DNA of 24,552 bases from Proteobacteria bacterium SPGG2. Lineage in GTDB: Bacteria > Pseudomonadota > Gammaproteobacteria > Acidiferrobacterales > SPGG2. Positions 16,617 through 24,552 of this stretch are shown piece after piece. Position 1 is the first letter of the stretch. The number at the start of each line of letters is the position of its first letter. Below the pieces are notes generated by a model. It had not been told where the DNA came from and did no database searches. It saw only the letters and a list, made by a program, of their open reading frames with translations. Location of the stretch: assembly GCA_001643475.1 (NCBI GenBank), contig LXTK01000252.1, forward strand, positions 1-24,552, in the 5' to 3' direction. The translations under genes were made by a program, and so were the position numbers.

Positions 16617-17471
16617 TTAGAATTCGCGCTCATGGGGTGCTCGATCTCCGGGCCAAATCAACAGGACTTCCTTGCCATAGTTAAGGCGTGCCATCGGCTT
16701 GGCGCTGATCTTTAGAAATGCTTCGTTGGCGTCTCTTATTATTTCTGTTATCTGGGCTACCGGGTACCCCGGCGGAAAGTTGCCACCCATACCTGAACTA
16801 ACAAGTAGATCGCCTTCTTGTATATCTGCCGACGGCGTCAGGTAGGGTACGCTCACGCGATCAAAGGCACCGGTGCCGAACACCACAGTCCGCAGACCGT
16901 TGCGGTTAAGTACAACCGGTATTGCATGGCCGGGATCGGTGATCAGGGTCGATTTGCTCGTCATGACCCCGACCTCGGTAATCTGGCCAACGATCCCGTA
17001 GGTATCGATAACGGGTTGCCCAACGTAGACCTCATCGCGACTGCCCTTGTCTACCACGATCTTGCGCGTAAAAGGCTCTAGGCTTACTTCTACCAGTTCG
17101 GCTACCATCGCCCGATCGGCCACGCGCTCGGCCGAGCCCAGCAGGTCCCGCAAGCGAGTGTTTTCTGCTTCTAATGCCTCAAGCTTCTGCAAGCGCGCTA
17201 AAAGGGCCGAGTGCTCAGCCTGCAGTTGTCTATTACGTTCTCGCAGTGTTTTCTCGGTGGCGAGCATCTCCCAAACCCAGCCGCCGGCACGTACCGGTAG
17301 TGCAGCGGCAAATTGGATCGGGTAAACGAGGACAGCGAGTGTGGTGCGGATCTTTGACAGGTGGTTGCCTTGGTGATCCAGTACCATTAGGGTGGCCGAT
17401 AACGCCACCAGCAGGGCCAATCGTGTCAAACTGCTCGGGCGCGTGATTGCCTTGCCGAAGAGGTCGGTCAT
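16617..17471 (-). CDS. mreC: Rod shape-determining protein MreC
   Basis: A bitopic periplasmic scaffold of the elongasome that contacts PBP2. The 284-residue protein has one N-terminal membrane helix (about 16-34), a coiled-coil (about 72-113, with TLRERNRQLQAEHSALL and LEALEAENTRLRDLL), and paired beta-barrel domains with VDKGSRDEVYVGQPVID and GDLLVSSGMGGNFPPGYPV. Length and order are normal. It starts 15 bases after the mreB stop; a GGCGG sits about 13 bases before the ATG, a distant ribosome binding site. Confidence 0.96.
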   Translation of the reverse strand: MTDLFGKAITRPSSLTRLALLVALSATLMVLDHQGNHLSKIRTTLAVLVYPIQFAAALPVRAGGWVWEMLATEKTLRERNRQLQAEHSALLARLQKLEALEAENTRLRDLLGSAERVADRAMVAELVEVSLEPFTRKIVVDKGSRDEVYVGQPVIDTYGIVGQITEVGVMTSKSTLITDPGHAIPVVLNRNGLRTVVFGTGAFDRVSVPYLTPSADIQEGDLLVSSGMGGNFPPGYPVAQITEIIRDANEAFLKISAKPMARLNYGKEVLLIWPGDRAPHEREF

Positions 17472-17486
17472 GGAATGCGAATCCGC

Positions 17487-18530
17487 CTATTCGTGCAAGA
17501 AGACATCGCCTAAAGTTTCGGCCTCCTGCAGAGTTCTGCCACAGCCCCGCACCACTGTCGTTAGTGGGTCGTCGGTGATGATGATCGGCAGCCCTATCTC
17601 TTCGCCAAGCATGCGATCTAGGTCGCGCAGAAGCGCCCCCCCGCCGGTGACCACGAGGCCCTTCTCGGCCACATCCGCCGCCAGTTCCGGTGGCGTCTTT
17701 TCAAGCGCTGCCTTTATCGCCGCCACGATACTAGTGAGACACGCACCCAAGGCACTGTGGATCTCTCGGCTGTCGATTTCCTGGCTACGCGGGACGCCAT
17801 CGGCGATGTGCCGACCCTTGATTTGCATTTGTCGAACTTCGCTTTGATGCCAGGCAGTACCGATCTCACGTTTGATCCGTTCAGCCGTGGCTTCGCCAAT
17901 CAGCAGGCCATAGGTACGACGGATGTAACCAATAATTGCCTCATCCATCTTGTCCCCCGCCATGCGCAGAGAGTTCGCATAGACAATGCCACCCAACGAA
18001 ATCACACCGACCTCTGTGGTGCCGCCGCCGATGTCGAGCACCATAGACCCCGTAGGCTCGACGATGGGTAGGTCGGCGCCAATCGCAGCCGCCATCGGTT
18101 CTTCAATTAAAAAGACCTCGCGGGCACCCGCCGACATTGCTGATTCTCGAATGGCTCGGCGTTCCACCTGAGTCGAGCCACAAGGAACGCAGATTACGAT
18201 TCGCGGGCTTGGCTGGAATAGACGATTTTCATGCACTCGCCTAATGAAATACTTGAGCATTTCGCCGGTGACTGTGAAGTCAGCGATTACACCATCTTTC
18301 ATCGGCCTGATGGCTTGGATGTTCCCTGGAGTACGTCCCAACATTTTTTTGGCGGCCTCACCGATAGCCAGGATGCTGCGATTATTGCGTGGGCCCGCAT
18401 CATGGCGGATGGCGACTACCGAGGGTTCGTCAAGAACGATCCCTTTGTCACGCTCGTACACGAGGGTGTTGGCGGTGCCAAGGTCAATGGCGATGTCACT
18501 GGAAAAAAGACCGCGTAGGCTTCTGAACAT
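17487..18530 (-). CDS. mreB: Actin-like rod shape protein MreB
   Basis: A cytoplasmic actin homologue that polymerises under the inner membrane and positions the elongasome. The 347 residues include phosphate-1 loop DLGTANT (16-22), phosphate-2 loop DIGGGTTEVGVIS (166-178) and the adenosine motif VTGGGALLRDLD near the C-terminus. The N-terminal amphipathic MFRSLRGLFS is the membrane-binding tip. The ATG is the family-typical start, yet the nearest Shine-Dalgarno-like AGGA abuts it with no spacer. This is the first gene of a ten-gene minus-strand run and is divergent from gatC. Confidence 0.97.
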   Translation of the reverse strand: MFRSLRGLFSSDIAIDLGTANTLVYERDKGIVLDEPSVVAIRHDAGPRNNRSILAIGEAAKKMLGRTPGNIQAIRPMKDGVIADFTVTGEMLKYFIRRVHENRLFQPSPRIVICVPCGSTQVERRAIRESAMSAGAREVFLIEEPMAAAIGADLPIVEPTGSMVLDIGGGTTEVGVISLGGIVYANSLRMAGDKMDEAIIGYIRRTYGLLIGEATAERIKREIGTAWHQSEVRQMQIKGRHIADGVPRSQEIDSREIHSALGACLTSIVAAIKAALEKTPPELAADVAEKGLVVTGGGALLRDLDRMLGEEIGLPIIITDDPLTTVVRGCGRTLQEAETLGDVFLHE

Positions 18531-18655
18531 TCCTGTTACTCTGCGACGGTAGATCCCTGGGTCAATTTAACTTTATCAACCGGAGGGTGCGGGTTCAACT
18601 GACCCCATGAATGTGATAATTTGCCGCATCCTGCCATTTTAGCGGGGCGACTCCG
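18531..18655. promoter_or_regulatory. Divergent mreB/gatC promoter region
   Basis: These 125 bases must hold start signals for both the cell-shape and amidotransferase operons. For gatC, an extended -10 (TG-T-GATAAT, 18612-18620) is the best candidate and has only a poor -35 (TTCAAC, 18594-18599). On the minus strand, TTGATA and TTGACC are -35-like but lack good -10 partners. Assignment is by position, not proof. Confidence 0.55.
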
Positions 18656-18940
18656 TTGCTTACTCAATCCGATGTGGAAAGAATAGCTCATCTTGCGCGT
18701 TTGCACATCGACGAGCGCGAAAGCAAGGTATTCTCTGACAGCCTGTCCCAGATCCTCGCGTTGATCGAGGAAATGAACGCGGTTGATACGAGCAATATTG
18801 AGCCTATGGCCCACCCACAGGATGTGGGCCTACGCCTGCGAAAGGACGCTGTGACTGAAACCGACCGGCGAACAGAGTTCCAGGAGATCGCGCCGGCCAC
18901 CGAAAATGGGCTATATGTGGTGCCCAAGGTTGTCGAGTAG
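18656..18940 (+). CDS. gatC: Asp/Glu-tRNA amidotransferase subunit C
   Basis: The small subunit that wraps around GatA and stabilises GatCAB, the enzyme that amidates mischarged Asp-tRNA(Asn) and/or Glu-tRNA(Gln). The 94-residue length is standard. Family signature VERIAHLARLHID near the N-terminus and the IEPMAHPQDVGLRLRKDAVT middle are clear. The start is TTG, with GCGGGG just upstream. No in-frame ATG or GTG precedes it at a sensible distance, and the family N-terminus begins exactly here. Confidence 0.95.
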   Translation: MLTQSDVERIAHLARLHIDERESKVFSDSLSQILALIEEMNAVDTSNIEPMAHPQDVGLRLRKDAVTETDRRTEFQEIAPATENGLYVVPKVVE

Positions 18941-19035
18941 CCCGCCGTTCTCCCGACAGCGGTGGATGCCAGTAAACCTTTAGTTTGCGCCGAGGTCTCT
19001 GACGGAGATCATTGTCTGCATAAGAGCTGTGCCCG

Positions 19036-20505
19036 ATGGGGCCGGAAGCTGTGATCAACAAATCGCTGGCCGAGTTGTCTCGGGCCCTACAAAGCAAAGA
19101 AACCTCGAGCGTTGATCTCACCCGGGCGTTCCTCGAGCGTATGGATACCGGGCAAGGCCTTAATGCCTTTATTACGGTCGACGGCGATCGTGCCTTGGAA
19201 CAGGCGAGGGCGGCTGATGCTCGTATCGCACGTGGGGATGCGGGGTCGCTCACCGGCATGCCACTGGCCCACAAAGATATCTTCTGCACCAAGGGGTTAC
19301 TGACTACTTGTGGTTCGAAGATTTTGTCGAACTTCGTTGCTCCCTATAATGCGACCCTCATCGAACGGTTCAACCAGGCGGGGGCAGTCATTCTCGGAAA
19401 GACCAACATGGACGAATTTGCCATGGGGTCTTCGAACGAAACTTCTTATTTCGGTGCAGTGGAAAATCCTTGGGACCGAGCGTGCGTGCCGGGTGGCAGC
19501 TCCGGGGGATCGGCCGCCGCGGTAGCGGCGAGGTTGGCGCCGGCCGCAACCGGCACCGACACCGGGGGGTCAATCAGGCAGCCAGCTGCTTTTTGTGGGA
19601 TTACTGGGCTGAAACCGAGTTACGGTCGTGTGTCGAGATACGGCATGGTGGCGTTTGCGTCATCGCTCGATCAGGGCGGCGTACTAACTCGCAGTGCCGA
19701 AGATGCGGCTTATCTGCTAAGCGTGATGGCTGGGTTTGACCCACGCGACTCCACTTCCATAGATCGGCCGGCCGACGACTATGTTGGCAGCTTGGAGCAA
19801 GACATCAGCGGTTTGACAATAGGCCTGCCGCGGCAGTTCTTTGGTGAGGGATTAGACCCAGAGGTGGGCCGGCGGGTTGAAGCGGCGATAGAGGAATATA
19901 AACGACTTGGGGTAAAGGCGGTTGATATCGACATGCCCAACTGTAGTCTGGCGGTTCCCTGCTACTATGTTCTTGGCCCCGCGGAAGCGTCGTCTAATTT
20001 AGCGCGTTATGACGGCGTTCGTTATGGTTACCGAGCCCCTGAGTACGCGGATCTAATCGACATGTACAAGAAGACCCGCTCTCAAGGATTTGGCGCCGAA
20101 GTCAAACGACGGATTCTTATCGGCACCTATGTGTTATCCGCCGGGTATTACGATGCCTACTACCTTAAGGCGTTAAAGCTGCGGCGACTTATCGCGCAGG
20201 AGTTCGAGCAGGCGTTCCAAATCTGCGATTTAATCGTTGGCCCGACTACGCCGACTACTGCGTTTAAGTTAGGTGCCAAAGTCGATGACCCGATCGCCAT
20301 GTATCTGAACGATATCTACACCATTCCCGCAAATCTTTCGGGGTTGCCGGGGATATCGATTCCAGCCGGCTTTGATAACGCCGGCCACCCGGTAGGACTA
20401 CAACTCATAGGCCGCTACTTCGACGAAGCGCGACTGTTGAACATGGCTCATCACTACCAACGTGTAACCGATTGGCACAAACATACGCCCGCGGGCTTTG
20501 CATGA
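19036..20505 (+). CDS. gatA: Asp/Glu-tRNA amidotransferase subunit A
   Basis: The glutaminase subunit: it releases ammonia from glutamine and channels it to GatB. The 489-residue protein has the amidase signature with the Ser-cisSer-Lys triad K80 (LAHKDIFCTKG), S155 (PGGSSGGSAAA) and S179 (TDTGGSIRQPA), matching the spacing of known GatA proteins. ATG 19036 is used; an in-frame GTG at 19051 with GGAAG just upstream would give a 484-residue protein and is a real alternative. The 95 bases after gatC are longer than usual in gatCA and include a small imperfect hairpin at 18994-19010. Confidence 0.96.
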   Translation: MGPEAVINKSLAELSRALQSKETSSVDLTRAFLERMDTGQGLNAFITVDGDRALEQARAADARIARGDAGSLTGMPLAHKDIFCTKGLLTTCGSKILSNFVAPYNATLIERFNQAGAVILGKTNMDEFAMGSSNETSYFGAVENPWDRACVPGGSSGGSAAAVAARLAPAATGTDTGGSIRQPAAFCGITGLKPSYGRVSRYGMVAFASSLDQGGVLTRSAEDAAYLLSVMAGFDPRDSTSIDRPADDYVGSLEQDISGLTIGLPRQFFGEGLDPEVGRRVEAAIEEYKRLGVKAVDIDMPNCSLAVPCYYVLGPAEASSNLARYDGVRYGYRAPEYADLIDMYKKTRSQGFGAEVKRRILIGTYVLSAGYYDAYYLKALKLRRLIAQEFEQAFQICDLIVGPTTPTTAFKLGAKVDDPIAMYLNDIYTIPANLSGLPGISIPAGFDNAGHPVGLQLIGRYFDEARLLNMAHHYQRVTDWHKHTPAGFA

Positions 20506-20530
20506 GAGAAACGTTGGATTTGATTCTGTT

Positions 20531-21988
20531 ATGAAATGGGAAACCGTTATTGGCCTTGAAGTGCACACGCAGTTATTGACGGCGAGTAAGATTTTCTCCG
20601 GTGCCTCAACCATGTATGGGTCGGAACCTAATACGCAAGCATGTGCGGTGGATATCGGGCTGCCCGGCGTGCTACCGGTGATGAACGTGGAAGCGGCGCG
20701 TATGGCCATCAAGTTTGGGCTTGCGATTGGTGCCGAAATCAATCGGCATTCAGTATTCGCGCGCAAGAACTATTTCTATCCGGACCTCCCCAAGGGTTAT
20801 CAGATAAGTCAGTATGAACTCCCTATTGTTTATAACGGCAAAGTGGAGATCGACGTAGACGGGCTCACTAAAATAATAAGCATTACGCGTGCACACTTGG
20901 AAGAAGATGCAGGCAAATCCTTGCACGAAGATTTTCATGGGTTAAGCGGTATCGATTTTAACCGTGCTGGCACACCTTTGCTGGAAATCGTTTCTGAGCC
21001 CGATATGCGATCAGCGGCGGAGGCGGTGGTCTATCTCAAGAAACTACATGAACTTGTCCGATACTTAGAAATCTGTGATGGCAACATGCAGGAAGGCTCT
21101 TTTCGCTGTGATGCGAATGTATCGGTACGACCCGAAGGGCAGGAAACTTTCGGTACCCGCACAGAGTTGAAGAACATCAACTCGTTTAAGTTTGTTGAAA
21201 AGGCCATCGAGTTCGAGATCGAACGCCAAATCGATGTACTGGAAAGTGGCGGCGCGGTGGTGCTGGAGACGCGACTCTACGACCCCGATAAGAATGAAAC
21301 TCGGCCCATGCGCAGCAAAGAAGAGGCGCACGACTATCGTTATTTTCCCGATCCCGACCTACCGCCACTTGAACTCGATGAGGCATTTATCGAGGCAGTA
21401 AGGCAAACGCTTCCCGAACTTCCAGATGCAAAACGTGCCCGGTTTAAGCGCGACTATAAGCTCAGCGATTATGATGCTGGGGTTTTGACTGCGACTGCTG
21501 CAATGGCTGACTACTACGAGGATGCAGTAAGAAAATCCAAGAGTGACCCCAAGCTTGTTGCCAATTGGACAATTGGGGATCTATCAGCTTACCTAAACAA
21601 GGAAAATCTCTCGATCGAGGACTCTGCTGTGTCTTCTACTATGTTCTCGGGACTGATGAAAAAAATCAACGATGGCACACTGTCCGTGAAGACCGGTAAA
21701 CAAGTCTTAGAGATGTTGTGGAAAGGACAGGGTGCTGACGCCACTGACGAAAGTACCGCGGCCGAATCGGTAATCATAAAATTTGATCTTGCGCAGATCA
21801 GTGATAGGACCAAGATTGAGCAAGTTATAGATAAGGTTCTAGCGGCTAGCGAAGCACAGGTCCAACAATATCGCAATGGCCAGGAAAAGGTATTCGGATA
21901 TTTCGTGGGACAGGTCATGAAGGCTACGGGCGGCAAAGCGAATCCAAAACAGGTCAACGAAATCTTGAAGAAAAAATTAAATGATTAA
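20531..21988 (+). CDS. gatB: Asp/Glu-tRNA amidotransferase subunit B
   Basis: The subunit that binds mischarged tRNA, activates the Asp/Glu carboxylate with ATP and transfers ammonia. The 485-residue protein begins MKWETVIGLEVHTQLLT as the family does. GIDFNRAGTPLLEIVSEPDM is the GatB signature, and the C-terminal YqeY-like tail domain is complete (EKVFGYFVGQVMKATGGKANP). The frame is open from a TTG at 20498 inside gatA, but the ATG at 20531, 25 bases after the gatA stop, gives the canonical N-terminus. No strong ribosome binding site is seen. It is convergent with hflD, 26 bases apart, without an obvious terminator. Confidence 0.96.
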   Translation: MKWETVIGLEVHTQLLTASKIFSGASTMYGSEPNTQACAVDIGLPGVLPVMNVEAARMAIKFGLAIGAEINRHSVFARKNYFYPDLPKGYQISQYELPIVYNGKVEIDVDGLTKIISITRAHLEEDAGKSLHEDFHGLSGIDFNRAGTPLLEIVSEPDMRSAAEAVVYLKKLHELVRYLEICDGNMQEGSFRCDANVSVRPEGQETFGTRTELKNINSFKFVEKAIEFEIERQIDVLESGGAVVLETRLYDPDKNETRPMRSKEEAHDYRYFPDPDLPPLELDEAFIEAVRQTLPELPDAKRARFKRDYKLSDYDAGVLTATAAMADYYEDAVRKSKSDPKLVANWTIGDLSAYLNKENLSIEDSAVSSTMFSGLMKKINDGTLSVKTGKQVLEMLWKGQGADATDESTAAESVIIKFDLAQISDRTKIEQVIDKVLAASEAQVQQYRNGQEKVFGYFVGQVMKATGGKANPKQVNEILKKKLND

Positions 21989-22014
21989 TGCCCTGGATTA
22001 TGCGGGTGTAATTG

Positions 22015-22680
22015 TCATTGTTCTTTTATTTCGTCTAGTATTTGTATCGTCTCGCGTATAATCGCGTTTCGCCTAAGCAACAACTGCCAACGTCTACCGC
22101 CAAGCTGTCTCCATAAGAACGCAGAGCGCGTGGCGGCAAGTAATAATGATCGTACCTTGTCACGGATACTCGGGTTTTCCAGGTACCCTTGTTCACCGTT
22201 CACTATGATGCGTGGCGTGGACGTGCTCAGAGTCATGATATATAGCTCGGCCAGCTTTGCCGCTAGGTTTGGGTGTATTTGCTCGTTCGTAGCCTTGTTC
22301 TCAGTACGGAAGAATTTCATCTGAGTAATGGTCGATTCTATTCCATCGCGAATAGCCGATAACATGGCACTGTTGCCCGAGAGCCGGCGTTCTAGCTGGA
22401 GCACACTGATCACGTAACGAGCCATTTCCATATTGTTTGGATCTGCATGGCCCCTAAGCTTATCTCTGAGAAGCCGCAAACCCAGCGCCACGCCACGTGG
22501 ACCGTTATAGATGTCATCGGTAGTCGCCGAATCGATTTCAAGCACGCTGTGGATGCTTACTGCAATCGCAGTGGGGTCGGCACGACCTTCACGAGCAAGC
22601 TGCTGTACCAAACGTGTCGCCTGGAAGACGCCAGCGAGGGCGAGGGTTCTATCTCTAAGTCGACTGTTCACGTGAGACAT
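22015..22680 (-). CDS. hflD: HflD family protein
   Basis: HflD is a peripheral, helical inner-membrane protein named for its effect on lambda lysogeny through CII in E. coli. Its normal cellular job is unclear. This 221-residue protein shows the family start RDRTLALAGVFQATRLVQQLA and the VLEIDSATTDDIYNG and GLRLLRDKL segments. ATG 22680 is selected; a GTG 18 bases upstream would add six residues. In many gammaproteobacteria hflD sits between mnmA and purB, neither of which is beside it here. It is alone on its strand, convergent with gatB and divergent from the patatin gene. Confidence 0.9.
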   Translation of the reverse strand: MSHVNSRLRDRTLALAGVFQATRLVQQLAREGRADPTAIAVSIHSVLEIDSATTDDIYNGPRGVALGLRLLRDKLRGHADPNNMEMARYVISVLQLERRLSGNSAMLSAIRDGIESTITQMKFFRTENKATNEQIHPNLAAKLAELYIMTLSTSTPRIIVNGEQGYLENPSIRDKVRSLLLAATRSAFLWRQLGGRRWQLLLRRNAIIRETIQILDEIKEQ

Positions 22681-22720
22681 TTTCCGCGGGAGTGACACGT
22701 TATCAACACGCTGTTAGATA

Positions 22721-22748
22721 TTGACTTGGCTGACTAGGCAGTCTAAAT
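22721..22748 (+). promoter_or_regulatory. Candidate promoter of the patatin-adenine deaminase pair
   Basis: TTGACT (22721-22726, five of six matches) and CTAAAT (22743-22748, three of six) are 16 bases apart and end 45 bases before the patatin ATG. The -10 is weak. It lies in the 113-base divergent gap with hflD. Confidence 0.35.
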
Positions 22749-22793
22749 CACGACATCATTGGAACATCTTTAGGTGAAAACGGACATAGAGGC

Positions 22794-23948
22794 ATGCGGG
22801 ATTCAGCTGGACCACGTGTAGGGTTGATTCTGTCAGGCGGCGGTGCGCGAGCAGCCTATCAAGTCGGTGTGCTCAAGGCGATTGCGCAAATGCTGCCCAA
22901 GGGTGCCAGCAATCCTTTCCGGATCATCTGTGGCACGTCGGCTGGTGCCATAAATGCCGCCGTGTTAGCGATCTATGCAACCCGCTTTCAAGAAGGGGTT
23001 AAACGACTGGGCCTAGTTTGGAAGAACTTCCGAGTGCATCAGGTGTTTCGCGCTGACGCGATTGGCGTTCTCAAAAGTAGCCTTCATTGGTTCATAGCCA
23101 TGTCGCTTGGCGGCATCGGCAAATACAATCCGACGTCCTTACTTGACCGTACGCCACTGCGGCGTTTCCTAGAGCGTTACGTACCCTGCGAAGAGATACA
23201 ACAATCAATCGACGCCGGTGCGATACGAGCGGTCAGTGTCACCGCATCTGGGTATACATCTGGTAAATCGGTGAGTTTCTATCAAGGTGTCCCTTCCTTG
23301 ATACCGTGGGATCGTGCGCGACGGCTAGGCAAGGCCTCCGAGATCACCATCGATCATTTGATGGCATCGTCGGCCATACCTTTTGTATTTCCAGCTGTGC
23401 GAGTTGGGCGTGACTATTTCAGCGACGGCTCAGTCGGCCAGATGGCGCCAATTAGCCCCGCCCTACATTTAGGTGCCGATCGTGTCTTGGTGATCGGGGT
23501 GCGCCCACCTGTGAGCCGCGATGTCCCCAGTGAAGATCCTGGGTCATACCCGCCACTGGCCGAGGTGGCAGGCCACATTTTGAATAGCATCTTTCTAGAG
23601 AGTCTGGAGGCTGATCTCGAGCGCCTTCAGCGCATCAATAAAACCCTAAGTGCGATTCCCAACCATGAGCTAGAAGAAGGAGGTGTGAAGTTGCGTCATG
23701 TCGACGTGTTGGTAATCTCGCCGAGTGAGGATCTAGGAGAAATTGCCCAACGTTTCGCCCACCACCTGCCGCGACCGGTGCGTTTTCTTCTGCGTGGGGT
23801 CGGTGCCCGCGAGCAGAGTGGGACTAGTCTCGTGAGTTATCTACTATTCGAAAAGCCATATTGTCGCAGATTGATAGCGCTTGGGTACGCCGATACTATG
23901 CAACGCAAACATGAAGTAATGACATTCCTAAACCACGAATCTGGCTGA
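22794..23948 (+). CDS. Patatin-like phospholipase
   Basis: A 384-residue member of the patatin lipid acyl-hydrolase family, using a Ser-Asp dyad. Nucleophile S49 lies in GTSAG (47-51), D211 in SDGSVGQMAP, and the oxyanion loop is LSGGGARAAYQVG. The last Gly of the usual GGGxRG is Ala here, and the usual DG[GA] is DGS; both are mild deviations that may keep activity. There is no signal peptide, so it is probably cytoplasmic or membrane-associated, as in RssA-like proteins, not a secreted ExoU-type toxin. The C-terminal part, about 150 residues, contains ELEEGGVKLRHVDVLVISPSEDL and is longer than in RssA. AGAGG lies just before the ATG. The next gene follows after 4 bases. Confidence 0.9.
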   Translation: MRDSAGPRVGLILSGGGARAAYQVGVLKAIAQMLPKGASNPFRIICGTSAGAINAAVLAIYATRFQEGVKRLGLVWKNFRVHQVFRADAIGVLKSSLHWFIAMSLGGIGKYNPTSLLDRTPLRRFLERYVPCEEIQQSIDAGAIRAVSVTASGYTSGKSVSFYQGVPSLIPWDRARRLGKASEITIDHLMASSAIPFVFPAVRVGRDYFSDGSVGQMAPISPALHLGADRVLVIGVRPPVSRDVPSEDPGSYPPLAEVAGHILNSIFLESLEADLERLQRINKTLSAIPNHELEEGGVKLRHVDVLVISPSEDLGEIAQRFAHHLPRPVRFLLRGVGAREQSGTSLVSYLLFEKPYCRRLIALGYADTMQRKHEVMTFLNHESG

Positions 23949-23952
23949 AGGC

Positions 23953-24552
23953 ATGGACCCATTTCTTCGTAGCATACCCAAAGTGGAGTTGCACATACAC
24001 ATTGAGGGCTCGTTGGAACCGGAGCTTATGTTCAAGCTCGCCGTGCGTAACAATATCAAGCTTCCCTTCGCTTCCGTAGATGAAGTGAGGCAAGCCTACG
24101 AGTTCACCGACCTCCAATCTTTTCTTGACATCTACTACAAGGGCACATGTGTACTTCTGAATGAGCAAGACTTCTACGACATGACGTGGGCGTATCTAGA
24201 AACGGCACACTCTCAGAACGTCAGGCATACCGAGATATTTTTCGATCCACAGACTCACACCGATCGCGGCGTGGCGTTTGAGACTGTTATCACGGGTATG
24301 CATCGAGCCCTTGCCGATGCCGAGCAACAATTCGGCATGACATCGAAATTGATTATGTGTTTTCTTCGTCACCTTAGTGCGGCGGCCGCCTTGGAGACCC
24401 TACAGCAGGCATTGCCGTTTAAACATTGGATCGTGGCGGTGGGGCTCGACTCCTCGGAGCGCGGGCATCCACCAGAAAAGTTCGTCGAGGTATTTGATCA
24501 GGCGCGAGCAGCGGGATTTATGACGGTTGCTCACGCTGGCGAGGAAGGGCCG
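23953..24552 (+). CDS. Adenine deaminase (adenosine deaminase fold), partial
   Basis: The first 200 codons of an amidohydrolase that runs off the window, 3' truncated by the window end. The adenosine/adenine deaminase metal motif H14-x-H16 (VELHIHIEGSLEPE) and H194-A-G-E197-E (TVAHAGEE) are present. FTDLQSFLDIYYKG, NVRHTEIFFDPQTHTDRG and VGLDSSERGHPPEKF follow the adenine deaminases of the Pseudomonas PA0148 type, which convert adenine to hypoxanthine, more closely than true adenosine deaminases. So adenine is the likely substrate, from recalled similarity. The ATG lies 4 bases after the patatin stop, suggesting cotranscription. Role: purine salvage in the cytoplasm. Confidence 0.92.
   Translation, partial: MDPFLRSIPKVELHIHIEGSLEPELMFKLAVRNNIKLPFASVDEVRQAYEFTDLQSFLDIYYKGTCVLLNEQDFYDMTWAYLETAHSQNVRHTEIFFDPQTHTDRGVAFETVITGMHRALADAEQQFGMTSKLIMCFLRHLSAAAALETLQQALPFKHWIVAVGLDSSERGHPPEKFVEVFDQARAAGFMTVAHAGEEGP

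Noticed and set aside
20498..20530. TTG start for gatB overlapping gatA
   Set aside because: The MKWETVIGLE start at 20531 matches the family N-terminus exactly.

Overview
The window looks like chromosomal backbone of a free-living gammaproteobacterium that I cannot name to genus. By eye GC is moderate, roughly mid-50s percent. The main evidence is the divergent pair of conserved blocks, mreBCD-mrdA-rodA-mltB-rlpA on the minus strand and gatCAB on the plus strand. This arrangement is familiar from Pseudomonas-type and other non-enteric gammaproteobacteria that charge Asn and/or Gln tRNA indirectly. Orphan hflD and a Pseudomonas-type adenine deaminase fit the same assignment. I saw no rRNA, tRNA, CRISPR array, insertion sequence or prophage gene.

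Layout. (1) 110-5528, plus strand: an exported phospholipase D-like protein, then a tightly packed TPAT-type TRAP transporter made of a TatT-like lipoprotein, a DctP-like binding protein and a fused QM permease. (2) 5529-8726, plus strand: a signalling island with a membrane GGDEF-EAL protein and a stand-alone receiver (CheY-like) protein. Each is preceded by about 460 bases of gene-poor, palindrome-containing DNA. (3) 18530 down to 8774, minus strand: a run of ten genes for cell shape and peptidoglycan: mreB, mreC, mreD, mrdA (PBP2), rodA, mltB, rlpA, a D-amino-acid aminotransferase, lipB and a DUF218/ElyC-like membrane protein. Most junctions are a few bases or overlap. (4) 18656-21988, plus strand: gatC, gatA, gatB, divergent from mreB across 125 bases. 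(5) 22680-22015, minus strand: hflD, convergent with gatB. (6) 22794-24552, plus strand: a patatin-like phospholipase followed after 4 bases by an adenine deaminase gene cut by the window end.

How the genes work together. MreBCD, PBP2 and RodA form the core of the elongasome. MltB and RlpA cut glycan strands, the aminotransferase can link D-Ala and D-Glu pools, and the ElyC-like protein belongs to a family tied to envelope biogenesis. The usual neighbours dacA (between rlpA and the aminotransferase), ybeD and lipA are missing from this copy of the cluster. The region-1 transporter has a T component and its binding protein appears to lack the carboxylate-binding arginine of classical TRAP receptors. 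It may therefore carry something other than a simple organic acid.

I did not find a clearly new system. The best leads are the TPAT transporter next to a secreted PLD, the terminator-like hairpin directly upstream of the receiver gene, and the structured DNA before the GGDEF-EAL gene.
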